Below, piece after piece: positions 50,687 to 62,694 of a stretch of 64,000 nt of DNA. The notes beneath the pieces were generated by a model. It searched no databases and was not told the origin of the DNA. It was given only the letters and a program-made list of their open reading frames with translations. The position numbers were made by a program, and so were the translations under genes. The stretch lies in contig JAJEKV010000049.1 in assembly GCA_021234155.1 (NCBI GenBank), forward strand, positions 1,085,487 through 1,149,486, written 5' to 3'. The number at the start of each line of letters is the position of its first letter. Position 1 is the first letter of the stretch. This stretch comes from Isoetes taiwanensis (lineage: Eukaryota; Streptophyta; Lycopodiopsida; Isoetales; Isoetaceae).

Positions 50687-53600
50687 AGAAAATATGGAAA
50701 TATAGTGTCAGCCATGGTCTGTCCACCTGGCATAACTGAACCGTCGCATCTATCCTGATGCATACTTTTGTATATGTTCTTATTCAATAAAAATCCATCT
50801 ACCTATTCCACCAACTGCGTTTTCCTCTTTGTGATTGATTGCATATCATAGCCCAGCGATGGGTAAGAGCAAGGACGACCGTAGGAGAGAAATTAAAATT
50901 CGTCTTGCTTTGCACACGAGTGGATAGTCTTTATAGGCTTGATGCAAGAATGAAGGACCCAGCACAAGCACTAGCAGTGAAGGCAAATGTGACGCACATT
51001 CAACAATGGCATAATAGAATGGGACATCCAAACATTCAAGCACTTAAGAAACTAGCAAAGGAGAGGATGGTTGATGATCTTGAACCCTTTGAAGATGATA
51101 TGCTTGAATTCTGTGAGGCGTGCGTGATGGGAAAACATAGTAGAACATCATTTCCAGTAGGAGAAAGTGGGAGAGCCAGTGCACCTTTGGAGATTGTACA
51201 CTCTAACATATGTTGACCAATGCAGACCATGACTATGGGAAGGAAACGCTATATGTTGACCTTCATCGATGACTTTTCCAGGTTTGTGACAGCTAGACTT
51301 CTTGCCAGAAAATCTGAAGTACTAGCTATGTTTAGAGAGTTCCGCATTCAAATGGAAAGACAAACAGGGCAATTAATTAAGGTCCTGTGAAGCGATGGTG
51401 GTGGAGAGTATTGTTCAGGGGAATTTGATCAATATTGCAAGGAGACAGGCATTATTCACCAGCACACAACTCCATATACTCCGCAACAAAATGGAGTTGC
51501 AGAACGCATGAACAGGACCTTGATGGAAAGTGCTAAAGCAATGTTGAATTTTGCTAGTATGCCTAACATGTTCTGGGGAGAAGCAGTAACAACAGCAGGT
51601 TGCTTGAGAAATAGGTTGCCTACGTCCGGAGTGAATGGCATTACCCCATATGAAGCATGGACAAGAAAGAAGCCAGCCCTTAGCCATATCCGGATATTCG
51701 GATGTGTTGCTTATGCCCATGTTCATAAAGAGAAAAGGAAGAAGTTTGATATGCAAAGTGAAAAATGTGTGCTTGTTGGATATGCAATTGAGGCGAAGGC
51801 ATATAGATTATATAGCTTGCTTGAAAGAACGCTATTGATTAGTAGAGATGTCATCTTCAATGGACAAGAATTGTATGGGGGAGCAATTGGCATGGGTGTA
51901 CAGCATAGTGGGAGTACCTCCAACAAGTTTCTGCATAGCTTCCCAATGACTTTGATACACTTGATGATTGGTGCATGATGGATAACACTCTAGTGGGAGA
52001 TTTAGAGTCTGATTTTCAGCCACCCATCTTCATACATGAAGCATCATCAAGTGGTGTGAGTCAGGAAACCATACAAGTCAAAGATACCCCTTCTATGATC
52101 GCTAAAAATCAGCCCCCAGTGCATGCACAACCGATCATGGATATTGAGGAAGTCCCAAGTATAATTTCGCAAGGGCATCCATTAATTTATGACAGTGTCA
52201 ATCGGAGGAGGCCCACGCCCATACAGAGTGATCCTCGGCCAAATAGAGGCACTACAAAATCTGGCCGCACTAGCTACCTTAGCACCAAAGCGATTGAAGC
52301 AAGAGAGTCACCTCTTAGGAGAACGAAATCAAGAGGCTTAATGGTCAGTGCTGATCCTGCTCTCCTTGAACCTGCAAGTGTTCAAGAAGCTTTAGAAGGA
52401 GAGAATGCAAGTGAGTGGCAAAAAGCTATGGATGAAGAATATGCCTCTTTGATGAAGAATGACACGTGGGAGCTTGCTCATCTTCCGCCTGGGCGCAACG
52501 TGGTCAGCACCAAATGGTTGTTTAAGGTTGCGAGATGCTACCGCCAAGTAGAGCGGTGGAAGGCAAGGTTTATTGCGAGAGATTTCTCTCAAGTGGAAGG
52601 CATTGATTTCTTTGACACATTCTCACCTGTAGTGCGTATGTCTTCCATTCGAATCCTGCTTGCTTTTGCTGCTCATGCTAATCTTGAAGTACACCAAATG
52701 GATGTACACACTGCTTTTCTTCATGGAGAGCTTCAAGAGGAGATTTTTATTTCCCAACCTAAAGGTTATGTCAAAAGCGGCCAAGAACATCTTGTTTGCA
52801 AGTTGAAAAAGCATTATACGGGCTCAAGCAATCCCCCAAGGCATGGTATGATCGCATTAATGCTTATCTTTTGTCTCTTGGTTTTACAGGTACTGAGGCA
52901 TATGGCAATGTTTATGTTAAAACCGTGGGAGAATTTCTTGTCATTGTCGCCTTGTACGTGGATGATTGTATCCTTCTTGCAAATCATATGTCTTCATTGC
53001 TTCAAGTGAAAGAGCAGCTTTCCGCAGAATTCGACATGAAAGACATGGGGGAGATCAGTTATTGTCTTGGCATACAGGTGGTGAGAAATCGTGAGGAGGG
53101 TTGGTTGAGGTTAGTTCAAAGCAAATATATTGATGATGTGCTTAGAAGATTTAACATGCAAGATAGCAAACCAGTCTCAACACCTATAAAGACGTATATA
53201 AAACTTACATCTGATATGTCTCCTAAAACGGATTCCGAGATAGCTCACATGCGTCAGGTTCCTTATCGACACGCTGTGCGTTGCTTGATTTATCTAGCAA
53301 TATGTACAAGACCAGACTTGTCATATGCAGTGGGAGTGGTTATCCAGTTCTTGGAAAATCCAGGTGACGCACATTGGACAGCAGTAAAACGCATTATGCG
53401 ATATCTTCAAGGAACAAGAAATCATGCTTTATATTATTCTAGAGTTGATGATAAAGAATCATTCAGATTGGTTGGATATACTGATTCAGATTGGGTAGGC
53501 AAACAGGATACTAGAAGATCTACTTCCGGATTCGTCTTCTTGCTTGGAGATTCTATTATATCGTGGAAGAGTAAGAAAAAGACAATAGTGGCACTATCTA

Positions 53601-54108
53601 GTACAGAATCCGAATATGTTGCAGCTAGCTTTGCTGTATAAGAAGCAATCTGGTTACGTCAACTGTTGAGAGGAATTATGTTGGAGCAACAAGCACCTAC
53701 TTTATTATATGGTGATAATCAAAGTGCAATTGCTATGGCTAACTCTCTAAAGTATCATCCAAGAACTCGTCACATTGGAACAAGATATCATTTTATAAAA
53801 GACCAAGTTCAAAATGGTGTGATCAGTTTCTTATACTGCCCAACTATGGAGATGCTAGCTGACATAATGACTAAAGCACTTGCTCGAGACAAATTTCAGC
53901 ATGACAGATACTTACTGAAAATTATGACAGATCCAGGCTGAAGTGGGAGTGATAAAATATGGAAATATAATGTCAGCCATGGTCTGTCCATCTGGCATAA
54001 CTGAACCGTCGCATCTATCCTGATGCATACTTTTGTATATGTTCTTATTCAATAAAAATCCATCTACCTATTCCACCAACTGCATTTTCCTCTCTGTGAT
54101 TGATTGCA
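50687..54108 (+). mobile_element. Ty1/copia element with short LTRs, gag and protease missing
   Basis: The LTRs are about 159 bp (right, 53950-54108) and 157 bp (left, about 50687-50843), nearly identical apart from the first bases of the left copy. A polypurine stretch aagtgggag precedes the right LTR. The primer site after 50843 (tatcatagccc) is only loosely tRNA-Met-like. Integrase lies before RT, which defines Ty1/copia. The coding part begins in the gag-pre-integrase domain soon after the left LTR, so gag and protease are deleted. Confidence 0.9.
50840..53941 (+). pseudogene. Copia pol: integrase, RT, RNase H (broken)
   Basis: Order: gag-pre-integrase (WHNRMGHPNIQALKKL, HCC-like), integrase core (FIDDFSR, SDGGGEY and NGVAERMNR give D-D-E), linker, RT (VARCYRQVERWKARFIARDF, QMDVHTAFLHGEL, catalytic VALYVDDCILLAN), and RNase H (SGFVFLLGDSIISWKS, ALSSTESEYVA, LLYGDNQSAIAMA). 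Breaks: TGA at 51214-51216, TGA at about 51388 in KVL-SDGGGEY (CGA fits), a frame shift near 51930-51970, a shift in an A-run near 52805, and TAA at 53639-53641 (CAA fits). Catalytic residues are all still visible. Confidence 0.9.
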
Positions 54109-54410
54109 TGACTAATTTCTTTACGATTGAGATGGGCACTGAAGAAACTAGGATGATCTGATGTGCCTGCCGAAAAAGAGATGTGGGCACTGAAGAAGAA
54201 ACTTGAAGAAACAGAGACAAGGCAGAGGATATCTGATCATGAAATAGGGGAAGCGGCAAAACAGGGGAAGCAGAGGCAGCGCACAATTACACTTGTAATT
54301 CTTGCGAAATATTGCCATAATTTGAGCCTCATGTTTATTACGTTTTCTAGCTAGAAATGTCAAAGTTGATTATTTAAGTGATCCCAATCTTGCAACCGTC
54401 AACCATCAAC

Positions 54411-54800
54411 CAAGATATTTGTGAAGGAAATTTCCACCTATGTGCATTTTGTTTCTTTGAGGGCTTATCCATAAAAGTCTTGGGTGCCAGGCTTGGCTAC
54501 TTATATGCCAAATAAGCACTCTTGAAAGAAACTCTAATTAAGCATTTCATCTTCACTTTGGATCCTTCTCTCACACACTTATATTTGAATTTGTATTGCA
54601 CTCACAGAGGATGATCAAACAAGATATTTGTCAAGAAATGCATTCCCACCTATGTGCATTTTGTTCTTGGGTGCCAGGCTTGGCTACTTATATGCCAAAT
54701 AACCACTCTTGAAAGAAACTCCAATTAAGCATTTCACCTTCACTTTGGATCCTTCGCTCATAAACTCATATTTGGGTTTTATTGCATTCACATGGGTTAA
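54411..54800. repeat. Tandem duplication of about 209 bp
   Basis: Copy 1 is 54411-54619; copy 2 is 54620 to about 54800 with a short internal deletion. Both hold gggtgccaggcttggctact. They lie downstream of the EF-hand gene; no gene is seen in 54109-55003. Confidence 0.85.
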
Positions 54801-55003
54801 TGATAATAAGCAGCACTAACCATAGCAAAGGGTTTTTTTAGCATGCAATTTTCCTTCTTTTCAATCTTTCACGCTCTCTCTTCTTTATGCTCTGGCCTGT
54901 TCCTTGGAAAAATTTAACCTCTGGGGAATAAGAATTAATGCAATTTATATTTCAACCTCTGAAATGTGTATGGTTCTCACCTCCTTACAAAGCTTGTATC
55001 ATG

Positions 55004-56939
55004 TCACTGTAATGCAGTTTCTATATCTACAAAGATGGGATTTGCTTCAAGCTGCTGTGCAAAGTTTTTAAGAAGCGCTTTCACCAAAACTTGAAATTCT
55101 GCTGTGGACAAATCACCGCTTTTATCCTCATCCACAGCTTCAAAAACCTTATCATAAATTTCCTGTGCTGCTTCATTATAGGGGGGCAGGCCCCACTGTG
55201 CTCCTTGGCTTTCAAAAATTGGCCTGAGTTCTGTTTTACTTAGCTTTCCATCTTTATTGATATCTAAGTCCTGCTTAATACTTTGAGTCATTTCCTCAAG
55301 CAGCTCTTCCTGGCATAAGACCTGGCATGAGCAGCTTGTTAGACATAATGCAATAAGAAAGAAAATAACATGGACCACTTTCTCCGACAACTAGGCAGTT
55401 CAAATCAAAACATGATACCTTTCTTAAATAAGAACCATTAAGCACTTTGACATCTCGAACGACAAGAATCGGTTTAGCAGCCAAAGAATCTGCAAGATCT
55501 TGAAGCACATCCTGAAATAACTTGGCAAACTGAGCTTGTCCTAATTCCTGACATCCTTCACTAGAGTATTTCTTTAGAATCTTTGTTATCAAATCGTCTG
55601 TCTCTGACTTCACTGCAAAAAAGTTTTTACATTGAAAAGATCAACAGGACGCCATAGATGCGGTTGAGGAAACATTCCGACCTGTTTCTTCCCATTCCAA
55701 AACTTGCATTGACTAATCAAAAACGTATGAATCACCAAAAACTTAGAAAACGAGATGCATAGCATAAGAACATCTTGTTTTTCCCAATATTTTGATTTCT
55801 AAGGAATTTATACTGGCCAACTGAGCATTGATCTGATTGTACTATGTTTCCTACCAGATTCAACCACCCTTTTTTCATTACACTCTATCTTCAAAAATGA
55901 ACATCTGTATAAGCTCTTGAATAATGTAAGTCTAAAATAATGGTTGTTGATCTATTTTTTTAATTGAAAGACAACTTTTCAATGTTCTTTGGATTTTATA
56001 TGGCCCTATGGATTTTTGGTTCCGTAATCTAGGTTGTGAAACATCAATGTTGCTCAGGTGTTGGATAACTTGAAAACAGTGCTTTCAAAATACCTGAAGG
56101 AGCAGGCATCCCCATTTCAATACTCAGCTGCACTAACGCAGACTTAATCTCTGTGCGATTTAGTTTCCCGCTGTCATCAACATCCAACTCTGTAAATATG
56201 TTCTCGGCAAGCATGGCAAAATCATCCTCGTCCTCCAATAAGGGGCGAACTGTACTTCCATCTATGATAGACACCACAACTGGTTCGGCTGCAAAATCTC
56301 ACCCTTTTAAAATTCAGTCACAAACCGTAAGTCAGGCCACTAGTTTGACAAGGATCGCAGAAAACCCAAATAAAAATTGCTCGGCTTGAACTAACTTAGA
56401 GTAAACTAAGTTACTTTAAACGGATCTTTACAAGCTTTAAATTCTAATGCACATAAGGACAGATCGAATAATTTAGCTAAACGATCTCATTGAATTCGAG
56501 TATGAATATTTAATTGAAATTTTATCTCACCTTCAAGGGCATCGGCAACGGCAGTCAAATAGGCCAGCATTGTTTCCTTGAAAGTTCTTTGATCCACATC
56601 TTCGCCATGATCATTGATATCAATCTTCAATCCTCCAATGGATTCATTTAGACGTTGAGCCCAGAGCTTAGAGCCCAACAAAAGGGCAGCAGCTTCAGAT
56701 TCGGCAGCGGACTTGAGCTGGGATGAAGAGACTTTATTTTTGCCCTGGGAATCGATCTCCGAGAAACGCTGTTCTGCTATGCTGGGAAGGTCGGGAATAG
56801 CTTGTTTGATGCGAGAGCCATCTAGGACAAGGAAGTCGCCGTAGTTCGCCATAGCTGGGCTTGGTAAGAGTGTTTCCACGTTTGAAGAAAGACCAAGAAT
56901 GAGGGGTTGATACCGGGAGGCGGAAGCCACAAGTGCCAC
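55004..56939 (-). CDS. EF-hand calcium-binding protein (SnRK2-interacting calcium-sensor-like)
   Basis: Likely a cytosolic calcium sensor of the plant family that includes SCS (At4g38810); this assignment is by recall of the (D/N)GS-x-(L/I/V)R...ED pattern and is moderate. Minus-strand exons: 56531-56852 (start ATG of MANYGDF), 56094-56288, 55419-55612 and 55004-55321. All are GT-AG and phases agree, giving 342 residues. It is built from repeated modules of an (L/I)(D/N)GS leader plus EF-hand. Canonical loops are DVDDSGKLNRTE, DINKDGKLSKTE and DEDKSGDLSTAE. A first loop (DSQGKNKVSSSQ) is degenerate. An upstream in-frame ATG at 56939 would add 29 residues (MALVASASRYQPLILG..), possibly a targeting peptide. 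Exon 4 has two in-frame acceptors 12 bp apart; the upstream one (exon edge 55321) keeps the module alignment. A pogo-like transposon begins about 210 bp upstream of the ATG. Confidence 0.88.
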
Positions 56940-57527
56940 GTAGTTTTTGCCAGCGCACCGTCACGTATTTCCAAATCAAAATTACGGCTCCGCACGTTTG
57001 CGATTTTTTTTGAAATTACAATGAAGGTTAATAAGATATCCAACAGAAATTGCTTATCATTAGGGTATGGTCGCCTTCTGCCGTGACCTCACCTCGTAGC
57101 GACGGAAACCCCCCGTCCTTTCGCGTGTTGTTGTCATGCTGTCATGGGTATATGCGTCCATGTAGCGTCCTTTTGTGGCCAGGTGTCATTATCTGGTATT
57201 CCGTCAACCGAGACACCAGGGTCCGTCAACCGTGCCTGCAGTGTCCTCTGCAGTGAGCGCATGTCCCAGACATCGTGCCCTGAGACACCATACTCGTGCA
57301 CTGGTCTACCATGTCCGTGTTGAAGAAAAAACCCCGAGCATGCCGATTTAAAACGAATCGGGTTTAAAACGATTTGGCGCCCAAAGCTTGCACTCGATTG
57401 CATTCTTCGAATTTCAATTCGAATTTCAACTCGACACCCGCTATGGCTTCCATGGCCATAAAATCTTGCCCTCCTTCCGTAGTTCATATGTTATCGAGCA
57501 GAGACTGCGAAAAGCACGAAGGAAGCC

Positions 57528-59240
57528 ATGGTTTCGACGAGGGCACGAAGAGAATCCGGCGCTTTGAAAGGGGTACCGAGGAGAAGCATCATCCAAGAGG
57601 GTCTGCGCGCCCGGGACAAAGAGGAGGGCACCAGTCGATCTTTGTTACCGGTCCAATGCCAAGGAGGCCGAAAGGGGAGAGGTCAATGGATGGAAGAGCA
57701 AATGCTCGACATCCTCGAAGAGGTAAGCGAATTTGGCATTTCGATAAGAGAAGCATCTAGGAGGTCTGGTATACCAGAGTCCACAATCAGGGATTGGCTA
57801 TATGGTCGAACAAGCCACAAGCATATAAACCATCCACAAATATTGACAACTCTCCAAGAGGAGGAGCTCGTCAATTGGGCCCTTAGCGGCGAGCAAGTGT
57901 GGGGGTTACACTATCTGTTGTCAAGGAGAAGGCAGCAGAGATGGCTAAAGCTGTGGGGGGTCATGTGGTGAATCTGGAGTACCAGGCACTAAGTGGTGGA
58001 AGCTCTTTAAGCAAAGACACCCCGAAGTTGCTCTAAGGAGTCCGAAACCCTAGATATGGCGGGGCCCGTGCCATGACACGGGGATAACCTCGACAACTTC
58101 TATCTTGGGGCTTAAGCGATTTATCTTTGAATTTGCCTTCCGACCTCAAGGATATGGAATCCGACGAGGACCTGGAATTCAGGCGAGGGAAAGTGAAAGG
58201 GCTGAAAATCATTGCTAGAAAGGGGGGAATAGAGTGAGTGAAGTAGTCATGAACAATAGGGAATGGGTTACAATTACGGTTTGTGTTAATCTTTGAGGGG
58301 TACGTGGATTCCCAACATGTATATTTTTAAAGGAAATCGCGATGAGGCATGATCACATTGCAAGATGTGAAGAAGGTGCCATTCAGCTGTCCAATCTTCG
58401 GCTTGGATGACATCGAATCATTTTAAGTCATGGGCTGTCACATTTTGCAAACAAGAGTTCCGTGTGGTGTATCCCCGCACCAGCCTCACCTTATCATATT
58501 GGATGGTCATGGCGATCCACGTAGAGCTGGAAGTCATATTGGAGGCAAAAGAGAAGGGCATCCACTTTGCCTTATTGCCTCCACACACATCTCATAGACT
58601 TCAACCTCTAGATGTGGCATGCTTTGCCCCTTTAAGGCAAAGATTCAAGAGGCATAGAGCTGCCTATATGGTTAGCAAAGGGAGGGCTGAACCAAAGAAG
58701 GAGGAGATAGCAGAATTGATTTCACAATCAATTGCATGTGGCCTCACACCCCAAAACATCAAGGCAGGTTTTAGAGCCACTGGTATCTGGCCCTTTGACC
58801 AGGAGAAGGTTAAGCCAGGCCAAGAATGTACCAGGTTTGGGAGGGTGCATGTTGAAGACATTACATTAGGCCAGGAGCAGGCTGGAGAAGATTATCATCC
58901 AGATATGGCACAAGTGGAGGCCTTTGACATGGCAGAAGTGCACCAGCTATGGGAGGCCTTACCTGGACAACTCCCAATTGATGTGCAAAATGACCAAACA
59001 CCACACAATCCACCTGTTGAGCAAGTGCCACAAGCTGAGCATGTGGAACATACCCATGAATTACCCATGGAAGGTGCTGCTGTAGTGAGTCAGGTGCATG
59101 TCAATGATGTTGGAGGGTCTCAGACATGTGGCATGCCATCACAGACCATAAGGACAAGGAAGAGAGGCTTTGCCCCTGATCTAGGAGGGAGAGTTCACAT
59201 ATCAAGTGATGGTTTCTGTGAGGCATTGAGAGCGTAATGT
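57528..59240 (+). pseudogene. Pogo-like transposase (frameshifted)
   Basis: Would cut and paste the element. The N-terminal HTH (LEEVSEFGISIREASRRSGI, then PESTIRDWLYG) is in one frame from 57528. After about 57905 the text continues in the next frame (TLSVVKEKAAEMAKAVGG), then changes again near 57995 (KWWKLFKQRHPEVALR). 58040-58400 is largely unreadable, where the first catalytic Asp region should be. Near 58500 LIILDGHG marks the second Asp region. After another 1-base change, GIHFALLPPHTSHRLQPLDV (about 58560-58615) and a GFRATGIWPFDQEKV block complete the DDE domain. It ends at TAA 59235-59237. At least four frame changes make it inactive. Confidence 0.85.
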
Positions 59241-60225
59241 GCTAGAAGGGCGAGGTCGAGAAATTGAAAATGGAAGCCGGCAAGACAAGGAAGGTTGAGA
59301 CTGCAAGAAGGAAGGTTGAAAGGGAGGAGGCTGCCAAAAGGGCACAGGCTAACAGGGAGGAGAGAGAGCAGAGGAAGTTGGCTGATGCAAGGGAAGCTGC
59401 AAGTGCTGCAAGGCTTAGGGAGTTCATGTACCCAAGAGGGATGTCTAGAGTGGCATCCATATTTGGTTTTCAAAGGGTGTTGAGCGAGGAGGTTAAGACA
59501 AGAAGATTACAGGTGAGAAACAGACTTAGGGTGAGACAAGGGTTAAGTCCACTTGGGGCACCCATTGCTGCAAATCAGACGTCCCCAGGAATTGACCAAG
59601 CTCTTGGACCTGCTGTTCCTGCTAGTCCCTGTGTAGACCTGAACTCACAACCATTGGATGATGCTGATGAGGAGCAAGTCATGTGCAGTTTGGATGACAC
59701 ACATATCTGCTCGGTTGATGCTGGTCATGAGCATAATGTAAGTATAGAGGGTTGCATACCTCTAGTTAGGCCTGTAGCAAACCCAATCATCACGCTCAAT
59801 TCACCATTGAAGAGGTGGGACTTGCCAGCTCCACAGCAACATGCTGATATTGTTCACGGGAACTCAATGAGACTGGACACCCAGGGATGGGTGAACTACG
59901 CTGCCGCCAATTCAGGACCCGAACATGACCATGTTGCTGCTACAGACAAGGCAAGGATTATCATGGCGTGGACCCTGGAATTGTAAGCCGTGCAAAGGAG
60001 ATGGATATTGACTTTGCAAGGATATGGAGGGCTGACATGGCTCGAGTCACCCAGCCAACTCCAAGGTTTGGAGAGGGGACCTCATTCATAGCTACACCCG
60101 CTGATAGTCAGGTATGTTTGGTCACTTTGCAATCATAATTTTCGGTTCACCTTTCATTTGACATTGCTATTAACAGACAATGTGCACAGGTATTCGAAGA
60201 CTCGGATGAAACCCAAGACAATTAA
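59240..60225 (+). pseudogene. Second coding region of the pogo-like element, coiled coil
   Basis: An open frame at 59264-59986 is rich in Lys, Arg, Glu and Ala at its start (KVEREEAAKRAQANREERE, probable coiled coil), then has SIFGFQRVLSEEVKTRRLQV and an acidic Ser/Asp-rich part. The frame shifts near 59960 and continues as VDPGIVSRAKEMDIDFARIW. A donor follows at 60111/60112, an acceptor at 60189/60190, and a last short exon ends at TAA 60223-60225. It may be the C-terminal tail of the transposase, separated by a frame change at 59237, or a distinct protein. No named domain. Confidence 0.5.
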
Positions 60226-60605
60226 GTATCTCGACAATTTAATATATGGACAAAATAGTGAACTTGTTGTACAAGATTTATGATTAAAATAGTGATAAGA
60301 CTGTTGTACATTCTGCTTGTTCCATGATTTGCCAATCCATTAGAAGTATGGGGCATGGACCAGACACGATCATTATCATACATAAATAACAGCAGCAATG
60401 AACAATGGCAATGAACATCAATGAACATAAGCAACAGTGACAGTAATAAGATCATTCCATTAAACAAAAATAATGATCATACAAAATTGTGCCCTCAGGC
60501 TGCACAAAATTAGCCCGAAGGGCTGTTTCACAAGCTAAACCAAGAAGGAAGAGGAGGGGAGGATCGTCCAGGTTGGCCTTTCTGTACAAAGGTGGCGAGA
60601 TTTCT

Positions 60606-60947
60606 TTAACCTACAGGGCTCTGGAAGAGCACATGGTCGCCGTCTGTGACTACGATCTGGCAGTGGATCAGATCATTCTCTGAACGAGCCCGCTCAACTT
60701 GAGAGACGATTTCGGGCGAGACCTCCACGCTGACAGAAGAACCCACGGCCGCTGTGATCTCTGCCGGGGTAACCAAACAGTTCCTAACCTTGAAGGAATT
60801 AGGAGTCGTCGAGGTTGAGGAGGAGCTGACAGGGGAGGAAGGAGCACTCGGAGTAGGGCGAGCCCTCTTCGACGGATCATACCCCCTACCTCTCACCACA
60901 TCCCACCTCCCGCCGGACCCGGGATAACTGGTTCTTCTGGGATCCAT
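60606..60947 (-). CDS. Antisense gene inside the pogo-like element, unknown function
   Basis: A 113-residue intact frame read towards the transposase gene. It starts MDPRRTSYPGSGG, has a possible nuclear signal (PSKRARP), then a Ser/Pro/Thr-rich stretch. A compact C-terminal half follows (NCLVTPAEITAAVGSS, VSPEIVSQVERARSENDLI). No family is recognised. A good GT-AG intron (60960-61032; CGGAG/GTAAGC and CTTACAG/GG) lies in its leader, just before the ATG, so it looks like a real spliced transcript starting near the right end of the element. It is the only unbroken coding region of the transposon. Confidence 0.55.
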   Translation of the reverse strand: MDPRRTSYPGSGGRWDVVRGRGYDPSKRARPTPSAPSSPVSSSSTSTTPNSFKVRNCLVTPAEITAAVGSSVSVEVSPEIVSQVERARSENDLIHCQIVVTDGDHVLFQSPVG

Positions 60948-61996
60948 GGCGCCTAAACCCTGTAAGACAACGAAAAAACAGAAGATCAATGCATGATTCG
61001 AAACAAAAACAATTCAGACGCTCATAGCTTACCTCCGACGCTTCAGAAACCCGGATGCTTGAGCGGAATGGACTAGGCCTACCGCCTGCTCGATCTCTCC
61101 ATTTAAAGGCTGAACTGCAATGATGGGTAAGGATTTCGAAAAATCTGGCTTTTACAGCCGAATTAATTTTCATCCGGACATGGCAGAGAATGTTCTATCC
61201 AATTTGGCTTACGAATTGGAGGTGGAGTGCAGAAAATCGCCTCGATTTTTGCACGAAGGGGGCCAAAAAGGCAACCATTACCGTTGGCGGTACCTCGATA
61301 GCCGGTACCATACGTATCAGTAGCTGGCGACCTAGGCCTCGTATACGGCACCTAGGTACGCCGATATTAATGTACTGTGGCCCTAAGGCGGGAGGCTGTA
61401 TGGCGTGAAGATCCAAGTACGTGGGCGATAGGTAGCAACCGGTGCGCGGTAGGAGGCAACTGACGCGCGTTAGCGTGCAATAACCCACACTGAAGACGGC
61501 CTCGGATATCACGAAGTGTGGTTATGAGCCTGGCGACGGTGGACCTTTGACCCCCCTTCCTTGATGCGACCATAACTTTCGACAGAGATTGAATTTCGGA
61601 AAATTGTCTTCGGGGAAGATGTACAGGACAACATTAGGTATCCGAATAATTTGACGGATCGAAAGATGGGTGAAATCCGGGTGCATGAGGACAATTTGCC
61701 CCTTAAGTGCGCGGAATATGGCGACCATACCCTAAGTGAGCTCTCCGTGGACGATAAAAATACCTTCCTTCCTTCTACTTAGAAACTAAGAGTCAAAGTT
61801 GTGTTCGTAAAGCTTAGTTGATTTTTGCATATAATAATATACAATATCACCATGGAATTTGTCCACCATGCCTTGTTTATGCTTTTGACAAGTACCAATG
61901 CTGCAAAATGCCCTCACAATAAAGATTTGCACGCTTAGAGCTCCTGCCCCTTAAGAAAAAACTTTTTATACAAGATGTCGTAATTTATTTTTTGAT

Positions 61997-62170
61997 GCAG
62001 ATTTGTAGTGCTGTAACGGAATCAAATGGCACTACTGATTTTGAGTAACTATCTCTAGCGGAAGGGAAATATTGTAAAAGGCAGATTTGTAGTGCTGCAT
62101 TGTAACGGAATCAAATGGCACTACTGGTTTTGAGTAACTATCTCTAGCGGAAGGGAAATATTGTAAAAGG
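61997..62170. repeat. Tandem duplication (84-90 bp unit)
   Basis: Two adjacent copies beginning gcagatttgtagtgctg, at 61997 and 62081, ending aaatattgtaaaaggca. They lie in the A/T-rich spacer (61735-62694), which holds no visible gene and is downstream of the ARM-repeat gene. Confidence 0.88.
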
Positions 62171-62694
62171 CATTCTTTTAGTTTGACCTTGGTATATGTT
62201 TTGTACATTTATTGACCTGCTCCCTTCATCTTGCATATTCTTTCCTTGTAATTATTCAAGATCTGCTTTGTTCAAATACAATATACAGATGAAACAGCAT
62301 ACAAAACAAAGGTCCCTACATTTATCAATAAAAACCCTCTAGCGTGATGGCCTCGTCATATAAATAACAATCTTATTAACAATTACCTTTTAACATTGGC
62401 GACAACACTTTTGTTGCTGTGGGGAATAGCACAGACAAGCCTGCCAACCAGCTTTGAGTCATGTATACAGCCTGAGCAAGGACAAGGATCTCGTGTAAGA
62501 AAACCAGGTCTTACTAGGACCGCTGCAGCAATTTCATGTGGAGCATATCCACAAAATCAATAACAAATAAGTGCAATAGAATCTCTCATTCGTTTATGCA
62601 CAAACCCTCATCTAGAAAATGGTATGCCACAATACAGTAACAAAATACAAGAGTGCCAAGACACTATGATAGTACAGCATAAAGAATAGGATAA

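Larger units (their letters stand above)
57063..61732. mobile_element. Pogo-like (Tc1/mariner superfamily) transposon, 4.7 kb
   Basis: Flanked by TA dinucleotides (57061-57062 and 61733-61734), the target duplication of Tc1/mariner elements. Inverted ends GGGTATGGTCGCC (13 bp) are perfect, then diverge. It contains a broken transposase with a psq-type HTH and a DDE domain, a further coding region on the same strand, and an antisense gene near the right end. GC-rich, unlike the flanks. Confidence 0.88.
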
